Of a DNA stretch of 64,000 bases, positions 54,396 through 62,664 are shown one piece after another. This stretch comes from an uncultured Methanosarcinales archaeon (GTDB lineage Archaea > Halobacteriota > Methanosarcinia > Methanotrichales > Methanotrichaceae): NCBI GenBank assembly GCA_903871465.1, contig CAIQHB010000080.1:1-64000 (forward strand), in the 5' to 3' direction. Position 1 is the stretch's first letter. Each line of letters starts with the position of its first letter. The notes beneath the pieces are model-generated. The model was not told where the DNA came from and ran no database searches. It worked only from the letters and a program-made list of their open reading frames with translations. Position numbers and translations under genes: made by a program.

Positions 54396-56756
54396 CTAAT
54401 GTTCATATAGCCTGTGAAATACAACCTGGCCTGTAAGGGGCTTATTATCTCTTGGCATGTCGTTTTTAGATGCAACCTCTATGAAGGATCTGAATACTGC
54501 GTCGAAGTCATCTGGATTATCTGGAGCGCCGGAACCCAGATGCTCTCTAATAAGAGCGCTGCGAAGTGCTAATGCATGAGGCCGTCCATGCACGAGCATT
54601 GCTATCTCACTCGATCCTTGTGCTCCTGCGCTGCTACCCTTCCCGCCCATGCCCATCCTGTCCAGGTTGGCTGAGCCTACTATCGCCCATTCATCATCCA
54701 CTATCGCAATCTTAGCATGAACATAAATCGGGACTGTTTTTAAGACAGAGTCTCTCTGGATATTGGTAGCTAGAGAATAGACAGTCATCTTCGCTTTCGA
54801 GTAGTCCTTTGATCCCTTCGGCAAGCTTGCATTGATGAGCTCTTTTAGGTTCTTATCGATATCCGCATTGTACGAACTGTCAGTCATAAATGGCGCGACT
54901 ACGATGACCTTCAGCTTATCACTTCGCTCCAGTGCGTCCTTCATAACTTCGAAACAGCCATAGTCGTCTGAGAACCCATAACCGGTACCCATAATGCCAT
55001 AATTCCTATCTTCGAAAGCATACTGGTTCTCAATGTAAATGCTCTTTCTAGCTCTGGACAGGAGATTCCTGTAGGCATCCCATATGCCGTAGTCATCCAA
55101 TGGATAATAACTTCTCAGTGCCTGAGCCCAAACCTTTTCAGAAGAATAAGATTCGTTTGAGTTCAGCAGATCTGAAGAGCCTGAGCCTTCATCAACTAAC
55201 CTGGCATAATTATCCCTGAACCACAGGAAATCGCTCTCCTTATTTGTATCGGCTTTCTCCAAATAGTTGGGGTCATCCTCAGAGAGGTGTCTTTCATCAC
55301 AGTCGGCACGTGAGTATCTTTCAACAAAATTATCTGCAAGCTCGGCAGCCTCAGGCCCGACTATTTTTGCGTGAACGTCATGCCAGAATACTGCGCCACC
55401 CTTTTTAGCATATTCATTTTCAGTCTCATCCCATTCTCCAAGAATTATGCTCGGGTCGATCCACCCCATCTGAGGTGGAATCTTGAAAGGCTCTTCTACA
55501 GTTCCGACATCTATAGGATCCGCTAGGCTATGACTTGGAAGAGCCCATCTGGCATAAGCAAAATCTACGCCTCCAGTGAACCCAATGATTTTATCATCGA
55601 TTCCTACTATCGCCAATTTTTGGTGATGACCCCCCATCTCATGTCCCTCATACGACATGCCCCACATTGCAGGCTGAAGATCTATCTTTTCTGACCACTC
55701 TCGGACAATCTTACAGGCCTCCTCAGAGCCAAAAGAGCCAGCACCAAATTGCTGTGCAGCATCAGGGCGAAAAAGCACTATCCTGACCTTTATCTCTTCA
55801 GCCCTTACGGCCAAGAGGCTTATTAAAGGCACCTGGTGCTCAGAGACGCCTTTGGATCTGTTCAGTCTTTCGACCTTTTCGATAACTTCCGGGTATCTTG
55901 TCTTTATCGTCGCAAAATCTGCACCTCTGGCTATATTTATGCCTGGACTGAAGTAGGCGTCTATAATCCAGATGAAGGTAGCTCTGCAAAATACGTCGCA
56001 CATCTCAAACATGGCCTTAGAGCCGTCTACGAGCCATTGAACATAGTTGCCGTCCTTCTCTTTGTACTTCACACAATAGCCAGTGACTTTGCAATCCTTA
56101 TCGTTCTCATCTCTTACCGCCCACATGTACTGATCGACATAATCCGGTGGTGTTTTGTCATCGGGAGGTTTCTTGTCGTCTGGCGGCTTTCTTTTCTGGG
56201 GTACTGGAGTTGTTAAAACGATCCGTCCGCTCGTTTCATTATCTATTTTTATCTCAACAGGGACCTTCAGGGCACTTGATGTAGCGGTTAGAAGCGCACG
56301 CTCAAAGGTCAACTCTATCGGCGTCTGGTAATGCTCATACCACTTGTCCACCATCTCCCTGTTCAAGGCATCTGCAGTGTCAGGCCCCACCAGCCCATCG
56401 ACCTTGAGGGGGTTGTCATCCCAATCATTATGCTCCTGCTGAAACTGCTTCACTGCCTTTTCGGTAGAATCCCCAAAATTCCCGTCAACACCGTCGCCTT
56501 CCGGACCTGAGGTGCCCAGGTCATACTTCTCCAGCCTCTTGAGCATCCTCTGGACGATCTCTACCAGCCTTTTTTTATCCCCGCCCAGGTAGTACATCTT
56601 CCCGGCCTTCTCATTGCCCAGAGCTCCTTTGCCCAAGACGGGATTTCCCTCCCCAGAGACATTGCATAGATCCCGTGCAGGCAATTGGTTTGATTCGTTT
56701 CCTTTATCGGGTAGCGGCTGGTTTGATTGGTCCTCTTCATCTGGAAGATTGCTCAT
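54396..56756 (-). CDS. Putative effector: PG_binding module plus phospholipase D
   Basis: A 786-residue protein with the shared N-terminal module (residues 1-165: LPARDLCNVSGEGNPVLGKG and DGVDGNFGDSTEKAVKQFQ). After a proline-rich linker (PPDDKKPPDDKTPPD) comes a eukaryote-like phospholipase D with two HKD sites: GGHHQKLAIVGIDDKIIGF (about residue 395) and VHAKIAIVDDEWAIVGSANLD (about residue 680). These hydrolyse the phosphodiester of phospholipids and so damage membranes. ATG 56756 matches the start of the metallopeptidase gene in both sequence and upstream flank. Codon use is like the other effectors. Because archaeal membranes contain ether lipids, the target might be bacterial or eukaryotic neighbours. 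Confidence 0.78.
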   Translation of the reverse strand: MSNLPDEEDQSNQPLPDKGNESNQLPARDLCNVSGEGNPVLGKGALGNEKAGKMYYLGGDKKRLVEIVQRMLKRLEKYDLGTSGPEGDGVDGNFGDSTEKAVKQFQQEHNDWDDNPLKVDGLVGPDTADALNREMVDKWYEHYQTPIELTFERALLTATSSALKVPVEIKIDNETSGRIVLTTPVPQKRKPPDDKKPPDDKTPPDYVDQYMWAVRDENDKDCKVTGYCVKYKEKDGNYVQWLVDGSKAMFEMCDVFCRATFIWIIDAYFSPGINIARGADFATIKTRYPEVIEKVERLNRSKGVSEHQVPLISLLAVRAEEIKVRIVLFRPDAAQQFGAGSFGSEEACKIVREWSEKIDLQPAMWGMSYEGHEMGGHHQKLAIVGIDDKIIGFTGGVDFAYARWALPSHSLADPIDVGTVEEPFKIPPQMGWIDPSIILGEWDETENEYAKKGGAVFWHDVHAKIVGPEAAELADNFVERYSRADCDERHLSEDDPNYLEKADTNKESDFLWFRDNYARLVDEGSGSSDLLNSNESYSSEKVWAQALRSYYPLDDYGIWDAYRNLLSRARKSIYIENQYAFEDRNYGIMGTGYGFSDDYGCFEVMKDALERSDKLKVIVVAPFMTDSSYNADIDKNLKELINASLPKGSKDYSKAKMTVYSLATNIQRDSVLKTVPIYVHAKIAIVDDEWAIVGSANLDRMGMGGKGSSAGAQGSSEIAMLVHGRPHALALRSALIREHLGSGAPDNPDDFDAVFRSFIEVASKNDMPRDNKPLTGQVVFHRLYEH

Positions 56757-56893
56757 TTCAAGCCCCATCATTCGATAAATCTTATCTATCTTACGGTCTG
56801 TTCTCAAAATAGCGACCGAGCTTAACGTAGCAAAGCAGAGCGATAAAATCTTAGCGGAGTTTTGACTGGTTCAAACGGGAAAGAACCCAAAAG
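56751..56893. repeat. Conserved upstream block of effector genes (copy 2)
   Basis: Near-copy of 53640-53782, preceding the phospholipase gene. On the right it runs straight into the truncated CnaB-like fragment, just as the first copy runs into the CnaB-like gene, so effector plus CnaB were duplicated as one cassette. Confidence 0.75.
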
Positions 56894-56894
56894 A

Positions 56895-57014
56895 GATGTG
56901 GAGTTTCGTGTGGCTGTAGACGATGGAGAGGCAAAGAATAAGAGAACTGATGACGAAGGCACATTCAAAATAGTAAAGCCTGAAAACAAGTTTGACATCT
57001 CATTTGCCGGTTAG
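56895..57014 (+). pseudogene. Truncated copy of the CnaB-like gene
   Basis: Forty codons equal to the second repeat of the gene at 53791: DVEFRVAVDDGEAKNKRTDD and then KFDISFAG, followed by a TAG. The N-terminal half is missing and no start codon with a ribosome binding site precedes the fragment. It lies at the end of the duplicated flank, at the same relative place as the intact gene. Confidence 0.75.
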
Positions 57015-57060
57015 GAAGCCCAATCTCTTAGGGCAGGTATGAAGTCATTGATGCAACCAC

Positions 57061-57291
57061 TCAGATGATCAAGTCAATTTTCGTATATGGAGATCGATCT
57101 AATGCATAGAGGTCGAAGACGCAATTGCGCAATTCATCAGGCCCGGGAAACGTCTCCCTATAACCGATATTGCCAAATGCGTTCGACCCCTGTATGATGT
57201 TGCCCTCCAGAGCGCGACCATTCGGTATCCCCTCGTCCAAACCGGTTCGATCGCAGGAGAGCAAAAAGTCCGCTAGGGCACTCATTCCCAT
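57061..57291 (-). pseudogene. Fragment of a YbhB/YbcL-type Raf kinase inhibitor-like (PEBP) gene
   Basis: The minus frame contains GIPNGRALEGNIIQGSNAFG, NIGYRETFPGPDE and CVFDLYALD, the central ligand-binding part of YbhB/YbcL-type PEBP proteins (usual form: GRNDFGxIGYxGPxPP, then YxFxLYALD). The N-terminal DPDAP motif and the C-terminus are missing, and ATG 57291 begins outside the similarity. This is a gene fragment left between the effector genes. Confidence 0.5.
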
Positions 57292-57344
57292 GGAAGAGGA
57301 TCTGATAGGATTATATAGATGGTTATTTTCCGATTTGGCAATTG

Positions 57345-59366
57345 CTAAGGCCTACGACCTGAATCCCTTGGGCCCTTTGCCACGATGTTAAAGTAAAGGG
57401 ATGAACTAAGGTCGGGGGAGGTGCTCGAACGTCTGGCATTATAGAAAAATGATTCGGCACTTTGTGGCACGTCAACGTTATGATCCGGATAGCCAGGTCT
57501 AGGTCGACGCCTCAATTCCTTTCCATTCCAATGCTTAATACTAGGCTTGAGGAAATACTCGATGTGATCCCTTGGCATTGGCCGTGGCGGAAGAGCAGTT
57601 CCCAGAATCGCTGCCGATACCCAAGCTTGCGTCCTCGAAGCAATCTCGGCGCATAAGTAGTCGTCACTGCCAACGAAGCAGTTCATGAGCCATATATATT
57701 CAACTCTTCCATCGAGCTGATTCCATAGATCAAGGTTCCTTTGGTTGAATCCCAGGCCGAGACTGATATCAGCTCCTGCAATTCCCATACTGCCATGAGC
57801 ATTTATGACGAGATGGTTGATGTGTCCATTCTGCAGCACCAGGTTTATGATATTCTGCTGCGACATAGTAGCTGGAATGGTACTTTGCTTCTGAAAATCG
57901 TATGGCCTCACGTTGTGAGCATTTAACGCGAACGAGTCTCCCATCAACTTTATGAACACGAAGTTGTCTGGATAATCACGGACCCATACCTGCAACAGGA
58001 CACGTCCCGGCTTGCCATTTTGCCAGACCTCGAGAAGTGCGCACTGGTCCGTCCTTTGTGCAGCTGGATCGATAGGTATGGACCTGCCATAAAAGAATAT
58101 GGTTCGAGGGCTGCTTGATGCATCTTGGTGGACCCAGACTGCGGAGTCATTTGGTACGGCGTTAAAAGGATTATTCGAACGAATATCCAAGCCTGGAGCA
58201 TTGATAAAGCGAACTGCAGTGTGTGAACCTCGAAGAATATCCAACTTCCAGAGCGATGTTCTTGTATCTCTGCAAACCTCAGCGGGCGCCCACACCCCAG
58301 TCTCCTGGTAGAGTTCCACGCGGATCGCTGGCGCAGTTGTTGCAGTTGGGGCTTTCTTGCCCTGGTCGGAAGGGTCAACATCGTCTTCCCTGGCCTCTTC
58401 ATGGAGCAATCGAGAGTTGCTTCCATTCGTTATAGCCCCACCTTTATGAGGCTTTGGACCACCGTCGTGCCAAGCACGAACCTCTGCTGCGACATCCGAT
58501 TCCATACCCGTTTCTTCGCGACCCATTTCTTGCTGATACGAACGGATCTGGTCTGACAGTTCGGCTTGAAGGTAGCCCAGGTTGCTAAGTCGTTGCTTTG
58601 TGTCTTTCGTTTCCCTGGGCGGAAAAAGAACCTCACGCTCAACAGACAATTTGCTTTCTCCATTGCCCGAAGACAGTTCCCATTTCACGTGGCAATGCTT
58701 TGCCTGATCTGACACATTAAAGGTAGCGATCCCGTCGTCGTCCGTAGTAGTTCTTTGCACAGATTCACCAGCGCGGATCTCGCAGCTAGTACCCTTAACC
58801 GGCTCAAGGTCAAAGCCAAGCACTCGCACAGTGCAAGTCACTTCTATTGATGGTATGAGTCCAACTAAAAACACCTTGCTTCTTTTTGCCCCACCGGTCT
58901 CAACCGATAGACCATTGCTGAGAAATTCTGAAGTTACCGCGTGATGTGGCACCCCCTTCACCAGCTTCTCGTGAGTCTGGTAATGGTCATACCATTTTCC
59001 CACCATCTCCCTGTTCAAGGCATCTGCAGTGTCAGGCCCCACCAGCCCGTCGACCTTGAGGGCATTGCTGTCCCAGTCCTTATGATCTTCCTGAAACTGT
59101 TTCACTGCGTTTTCGGTAGAATCCCCAAAATTTCCGTCAACGCCGTCGCCTTCCGGACCAGCGGTGCCCAGGTCATACTTCTCCAGCCTCTTGAGCATCC
59201 TCTGGACGACCTCTACCAGTTTTTTTTTATCCCCTCCCTGGTAGTACATCTTCCCGGTATTCTCGTTTCCCAGAGCACCTTTGCCTTTGATCGGATTGGG
59301 ATTATTGTATTTATTGCATAATTTCTCTGCGGGCAGTGGTCCCGGGTTCTCAGGGTACTCGCTCAT
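57345..59366 (-). CDS. Putative effector: PG_binding module plus caspase-like (clan CD) domain
   Basis: A 673-residue protein with the shared N-terminal module (residues 1-150; LPAEKLCNKYNNPNPIKGKGA and DGVDGNFGDSTENAVKQFQ). After it come a CnaB-like stretch (VRVLGFDLEPVKGTSCEI), a second PG_binding-like helix (KQRLSNLGYLQAELSDQI) and a middle domain. The C-terminal part (about 500-640) has a hydrophobic strand ending in His-Gly (NHLVINAHGSMG) and a second strand ending in Cys (VEYIWLMNCFVGSDDY), the dyad layout of clan CD peptidases (caspases, gingipains, CHAT). A 30-40-residue gap between the two is in the family range. No signal peptide. Its 5' flank differs from the other two effectors. 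Confidence 0.68.
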   Translation of the reverse strand: MSEYPENPGPLPAEKLCNKYNNPNPIKGKGALGNENTGKMYYQGGDKKKLVEVVQRMLKRLEKYDLGTAGPEGDGVDGNFGDSTENAVKQFQEDHKDWDSNALKVDGLVGPDTADALNREMVGKWYDHYQTHEKLVKGVPHHAVTSEFLSNGLSVETGGAKRSKVFLVGLIPSIEVTCTVRVLGFDLEPVKGTSCEIRAGESVQRTTTDDDGIATFNVSDQAKHCHVKWELSSGNGESKLSVEREVLFPPRETKDTKQRLSNLGYLQAELSDQIRSYQQEMGREETGMESDVAAEVRAWHDGGPKPHKGGAITNGSNSRLLHEEAREDDVDPSDQGKKAPTATTAPAIRVELYQETGVWAPAEVCRDTRTSLWKLDILRGSHTAVRFINAPGLDIRSNNPFNAVPNDSAVWVHQDASSSPRTIFFYGRSIPIDPAAQRTDQCALLEVWQNGKPGRVLLQVWVRDYPDNFVFIKLMGDSFALNAHNVRPYDFQKQSTIPATMSQQNIINLVLQNGHINHLVINAHGSMGIAGADISLGLGFNQRNLDLWNQLDGRVEYIWLMNCFVGSDDYLCAEIASRTQAWVSAAILGTALPPRPMPRDHIEYFLKPSIKHWNGKELRRRPRPGYPDHNVDVPQSAESFFYNARRSSTSPDLSSSLYFNIVAKGPRDSGRRP

Positions 59367-59609
59367 TTAATATTGCATATTTAATGAACCTTATTTGTCT
59401 TTCGGTCTGTGGCGGAAAATTCCAATGGCTCTCAAACAATTGAATGCATGAGCAATTGGAGCTGTGATGGAAAAGTTCAAGAGGTTATATCGCTCTTTGA
59501 GGAGAAAAGATGATGCTGGACTCGCCGCTCGATTCAAAAGAAGGGTGGGGGCCAGAACACCAGTCCTGGTGGCTGGAAAAGAGTTTAGGGCGTTGGGAGG
59601 GGACAAAGA

Positions 59610-60254
59610 GTGAAGGCAGTCGAGGTCATAAAGAAGGTTGCTGAGAGTGAGGTCAGGAAGCTTCATACCCTGGAAATGGGAACCGTGACCTCCACCTTTC
59701 CCCATTCCAGTGCCGGAGACAAGGACAACTACGAATGCAATGTGTTGCTGAAGAATCGCGACATCGAGCTACAAAGAGTGCCCATTGCCACCCAGCAGAT
59801 GGGACTTGTCAATTTGCCCAACGTCGGAGACCTGGTGCTTCTATCCTTCCTTCGCGGAGACATCAACGCACCCGTTGTGATGGGCAGGCTGTACAACGAC
59901 GAGCTCCGGCCTCCCCTCAATAATTCTGGAGAGATGATATTCGAATCGCCTGACCCAAAAAAAGAGGGAGTACGGCGCATGCACCTGAAGTTTCCCAGCG
60001 GCATAGTCCTCACTGTGACGGACGACGAGCTTCGGGCAGAGGTGGGAAAGTCGGTGGTCACCATCAAGACCGATGGTGATATTACCATTGAATCCAATGC
60101 CAGCATGGAAATCAAGGCAAAGGGAGACATCTCGCTCTCTGCTCAAAATGTTAAGATCGAAAGCCAGCAGGCCCTTGAGATTAAGGCCGCCACAGCCAAA
60201 GTGGAGGCATCGGCAACCCTCGACCTGAAAGGCGGCATGGTCAATATCAACTAG
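59610..60254 (+). CDS. Baseplate assembly/spike protein (gpV, VgrG-gp5 C-terminal type)
   Basis: A 214-residue protein of the phage_base_V family. An OB-like domain (GTVTSTFPHSSAGDKDNYECNV and PNVGDLVLLSFLRGDINAPVVMGRLYN) is followed by a triple-stranded beta-helix needle with repeating V-T-I-K-T, I-E-S-N-A-S-M-E-I-K and L-D-L-K strands. It forms the central membrane-piercing spike and links to the gpD-like hub. GTG 59610 is the start, with GGGAGGGG upstream. The PAAR-like tip gene follows by 10 nt. Confidence 0.85.
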   Translation: MKAVEVIKKVAESEVRKLHTLEMGTVTSTFPHSSAGDKDNYECNVLLKNRDIELQRVPIATQQMGLVNLPNVGDLVLLSFLRGDINAPVVMGRLYNDELRPPLNNSGEMIFESPDPKKEGVRRMHLKFPSGIVLTVTDDELRAEVGKSVVTIKTDGDITIESNASMEIKAKGDISLSAQNVKIESQQALEIKAATAKVEASATLDLKGGMVNIN

Positions 60255-60263
60255 AGGAATAAA

Positions 60264-60656
60264 ATGGGACAACCAGCAGCCAAACAAGGCGATACGGTAA
60301 TGGGAACGGATATTCATATCATAATGATACCGTCACCTGGTGGACCCGTCCCCACGCCTCTTCCCCACCCCTTCAGCGGCACAATCGACGGAAACCTCAG
60401 CTCGAATGTGAAGATAATGGGAATGCCCGCTGCAACCGTGGGCTCGACTGCCACAAACCTCCCACCCCACATACCTCAGGGAGGGCCATTCCAGATGCTT
60501 CCTTCCAACAAAGCCACCATACAGATGGGAAGCTTGAGCGTAAGAATAAATGGGAAGATGGCCGCCAGGAACGGAGATGCTGCTACTACCTGCAATGATC
60601 CAGTAGAGCTTCCTGCAGGCACCGTGGTGGCGGTAAGCACGGTAATGATAGGATAG
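60264..60656 (+). CDS. PAAR-like spike tip protein
   Basis: A 130-residue protein with the PAAR signature of repeating strands: AAKQGDTVMGTDIHII at the start, then GMPAATVGSTATNLPPH, KATIQMGSLSVRINGKMAARNGDAA and PAGTVVAVSTVMIG. PAAR cones sharpen the gpV spike and carry effectors in type VI and extracellular contractile systems. It has no C-terminal toxin extension, so separate effectors (the minus-strand block) would attach non-covalently. Its presence separates this locus from ordinary myophage tails, although some phages also carry PAAR tips. Confidence 0.82.
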   Translation: MGQPAAKQGDTVMGTDIHIIMIPSPGGPVPTPLPHPFSGTIDGNLSSNVKIMGMPAATVGSTATNLPPHIPQGGPFQMLPSNKATIQMGSLSVRINGKMAARNGDAATTCNDPVELPAGTVVAVSTVMIG

Positions 60657-60683
60657 TCAAAGATAGAGGGAGAGGGCAGCAAA

Positions 60684-61118
60684 ATGGAAGAACTCTACGG
60701 AACCGATCTCAAACTGCTTTTTGAGCCCAGAACTGACTATGCGGGTCTCGGAGCGGATTTGTCTGTGAATACAAAAGGAGATCTGCAGACAGCCAGAGGC
60801 CGGGAGAACCTGGGCCAGGCGATCCTCCATCGCATCTTAACCCGCAAAGGAGAGCTTGGCGACATTGGGCACCCAGACTATGGTTCCAGGCTCCACGAAC
60901 TCATTGGGGAGCCCAACAATGAGAGGACGAGGGAGCTCCTGCGCATGTACGTAAAGGAATGCATATCCCAGGAACCGAGGGTCAAGGATACAGTAAGCAT
61001 ACAGATCAGTGTGCTGAAGGATAATCCACATGCAGTCCTCTTAGATGTCTCAGTTCTGCCTATCAAGAGCACAGTGCCGATGAACCTGGTTCTTCCCTTT
61101 TTCCTGGAGGTGGCATGA
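60684..61118 (+). CDS. Baseplate wedge protein gp25 (GPW/gp25 family)
   Basis: A 144-residue wedge protein that links hub, sheath and the J ring. Family sequence: LSVNTKGDLQTARGRENLGQAI, LTRKGELGDIGHPDYGSRLHEL (the typical GPDFGSxL pattern) and LRMYVKECISQEPRVKDTVSI. The length is normal. It is preceded by a GAGAGGGC ribosome binding site. The start of the gpJ gene overlaps its stop (ATGA). Confidence 0.88.
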   Translation: MEELYGTDLKLLFEPRTDYAGLGADLSVNTKGDLQTARGRENLGQAILHRILTRKGELGDIGHPDYGSRLHELIGEPNNERTRELLRMYVKECISQEPRVKDTVSIQISVLKDNPHAVLLDVSVLPIKSTVPMNLVLPFFLEVA

Positions 61119-62659
61119 TGTCTTTCGTTAGGAAGTCCTACAGCGAGATAACCGAGTCGATTCTCTCTCATGTAACAAAGGGATTGATCGAGGAGAGACA
61201 TGACTTTGCCGCTAACCGGACGAAGTACAGGCTAGACCAGCCCAGTGTGCTGGATATCTACCGAATCGATGGCACCGCAAAAGGATCACCCTACACGTTT
61301 GGCAAAGATAAGGATTATAGGTTAACCGGCAACATGGTAGAGTGGCTCTCAGGAGGTGAACAGCCTGATGATAACACGCCTTTTTTCGTCAGCTACAGGC
61401 TGAATGCACCCCAGGAGATCACCGATGTGAACCCCGGCAGCGTCATCAGGACGATAGTCGAATCCATGGCTCTTGAGATGGATTTCCTCTACGCCCAGAT
61501 GAACCAGATATATAATTCCGCGTTCATAGATTCAGCTACGGGCAAATCACTAGATCTGGTCGTCTCTTTATTGGGGATCTCCCGCAAAGCTGCAGGCTTC
61601 GCTACAGGCAATGTGACAATGGGGAGAAACAGTGAACCAGGAGAGATCGAGGTACTGCATGAGATTCATGTCTTTGAGGGTTTGGATCGCTATGAACTCA
61701 AGAACTCCTTGGCAAAGAGCATCAAGAAAATAGATGGTGCTTCTAATGGGTCCCAAACTGTGTTTGTAGAGGGAAAGGATTACAATTTCACTGGGGAAGC
61801 CATTGTTTGGATTGACGGCGGCAATCTGCCTGAAAAACGTTCTGTTTTTTATGTAGACTACTCAGCCTATGAGCGAATCTCGATTCCTGTGGACAAAAGG
61901 GTATCCACTTACTCTCGGCGGCCGGAAAACGTCAAAGCGTTCAGGACGACGCAGGGGGCAGTTCTCGCAAAAACCGCCGAGGGTAGGTGGGAGGTTGAAG
62001 TCCCAGTAGTTGCGTTATCTCAGGGAAAGGAAGGCAATGTATTTGCGGGCGCTATCAACCTGATTCCTAAACCCATCATGGGGATAGATTTTGTCGTAAA
62101 TAAGATGGATATCCTTAGCGGAACGGAGATCGAGAGCGACTCGGAGCTGAGGGAGAGGGCCAAGCGCGCCCTGGAGATGGCAGGCAAAGCCACAATTACT
62201 TCTTTGAAATCCGTAGTTGAGAGCGTTCCTGGTGTGGTGGGCGAAGTCAAAATAGTGGATCAACCTGATGGCGTTCCCGGCATTGTGCAGATTATCGCCA
62301 GCGGTGGGGACGCGGAAGAGATCGAGAAGGTGATAAACGAGACCAGATCTGCGGGCATAAAGGTTGAGTTCATGCCTCCAAAGCTACTCTACCTAGACGT
62401 TCAGCTTTGCGCGGTCACCGTTATGGGCATTGATCACGAAAAGGCCAGGACAGAGGTGGACAGCGCTGTTCGGAAATACCTTGGGGGTTTGAGTATTGAT
62501 GAGGACGTATTAGTAAGCCGCATTGTCATGTCTGCTCTGAGCGTGCAGGGCTTGAAGGATGTTCGGAATGTTACCGTCAACGGGGCAAAGGAGAACATCA
62601 TTGTGAAGCCTGACGAGAAGGGGGAGCTGCATACTTTAGAAGTATTCGTGGAGGAGTAA
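61115..62659 (+). CDS. Baseplate protein J
   Basis: A 514-residue wedge protein (Baseplate_J family) forming the outer ring that opens when the sheath contracts. Recognised by DVNPGSVIRTIVESMALEMDF, IDSATGKSLDLVVSLLGI, GKEGNVFAGAINLIPKPIMGI, SDSELRERAKRAL, SLKSVVESVPGVVGEVKIVD and VDSAVRKYLGGLSIDEDVLVSRI. An insertion (about residues 185-275: ENSLAKSIKKIDGASNGSQTV) carries a repeated FxGKDYxFTG...W motif that also appears near the N-terminus (FGKDKDYRLTG), an unusual addition. It overlaps the gp25 gene. Confidence 0.9.
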   Translation: MMSFVRKSYSEITESILSHVTKGLIEERHDFAANRTKYRLDQPSVLDIYRIDGTAKGSPYTFGKDKDYRLTGNMVEWLSGGEQPDDNTPFFVSYRLNAPQEITDVNPGSVIRTIVESMALEMDFLYAQMNQIYNSAFIDSATGKSLDLVVSLLGISRKAAGFATGNVTMGRNSEPGEIEVLHEIHVFEGLDRYELKNSLAKSIKKIDGASNGSQTVFVEGKDYNFTGEAIVWIDGGNLPEKRSVFYVDYSAYERISIPVDKRVSTYSRRPENVKAFRTTQGAVLAKTAEGRWEVEVPVVALSQGKEGNVFAGAINLIPKPIMGIDFVVNKMDILSGTEIESDSELRERAKRALEMAGKATITSLKSVVESVPGVVGEVKIVDQPDGVPGIVQIIASGGDAEEIEKVINETRSAGIKVEFMPPKLLYLDVQLCAVTVMGIDHEKARTEVDSAVRKYLGGLSIDEDVLVSRIVMSALSVQGLKDVRNVTVNGAKENIIVKPDEKGELHTLEVFVEE

Positions 62660-62664
62660 AAGAT

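Noticed and set aside
52338-59366. PG_binding domains read as evidence of a bacterial (non-archaeal) contig
   Set aside because: The flanking acs, ACR3, e-MtaB and NYN genes fit a methanogen, and there is no break in the tail operon. Horizontal transfer of the effectors remains possible.
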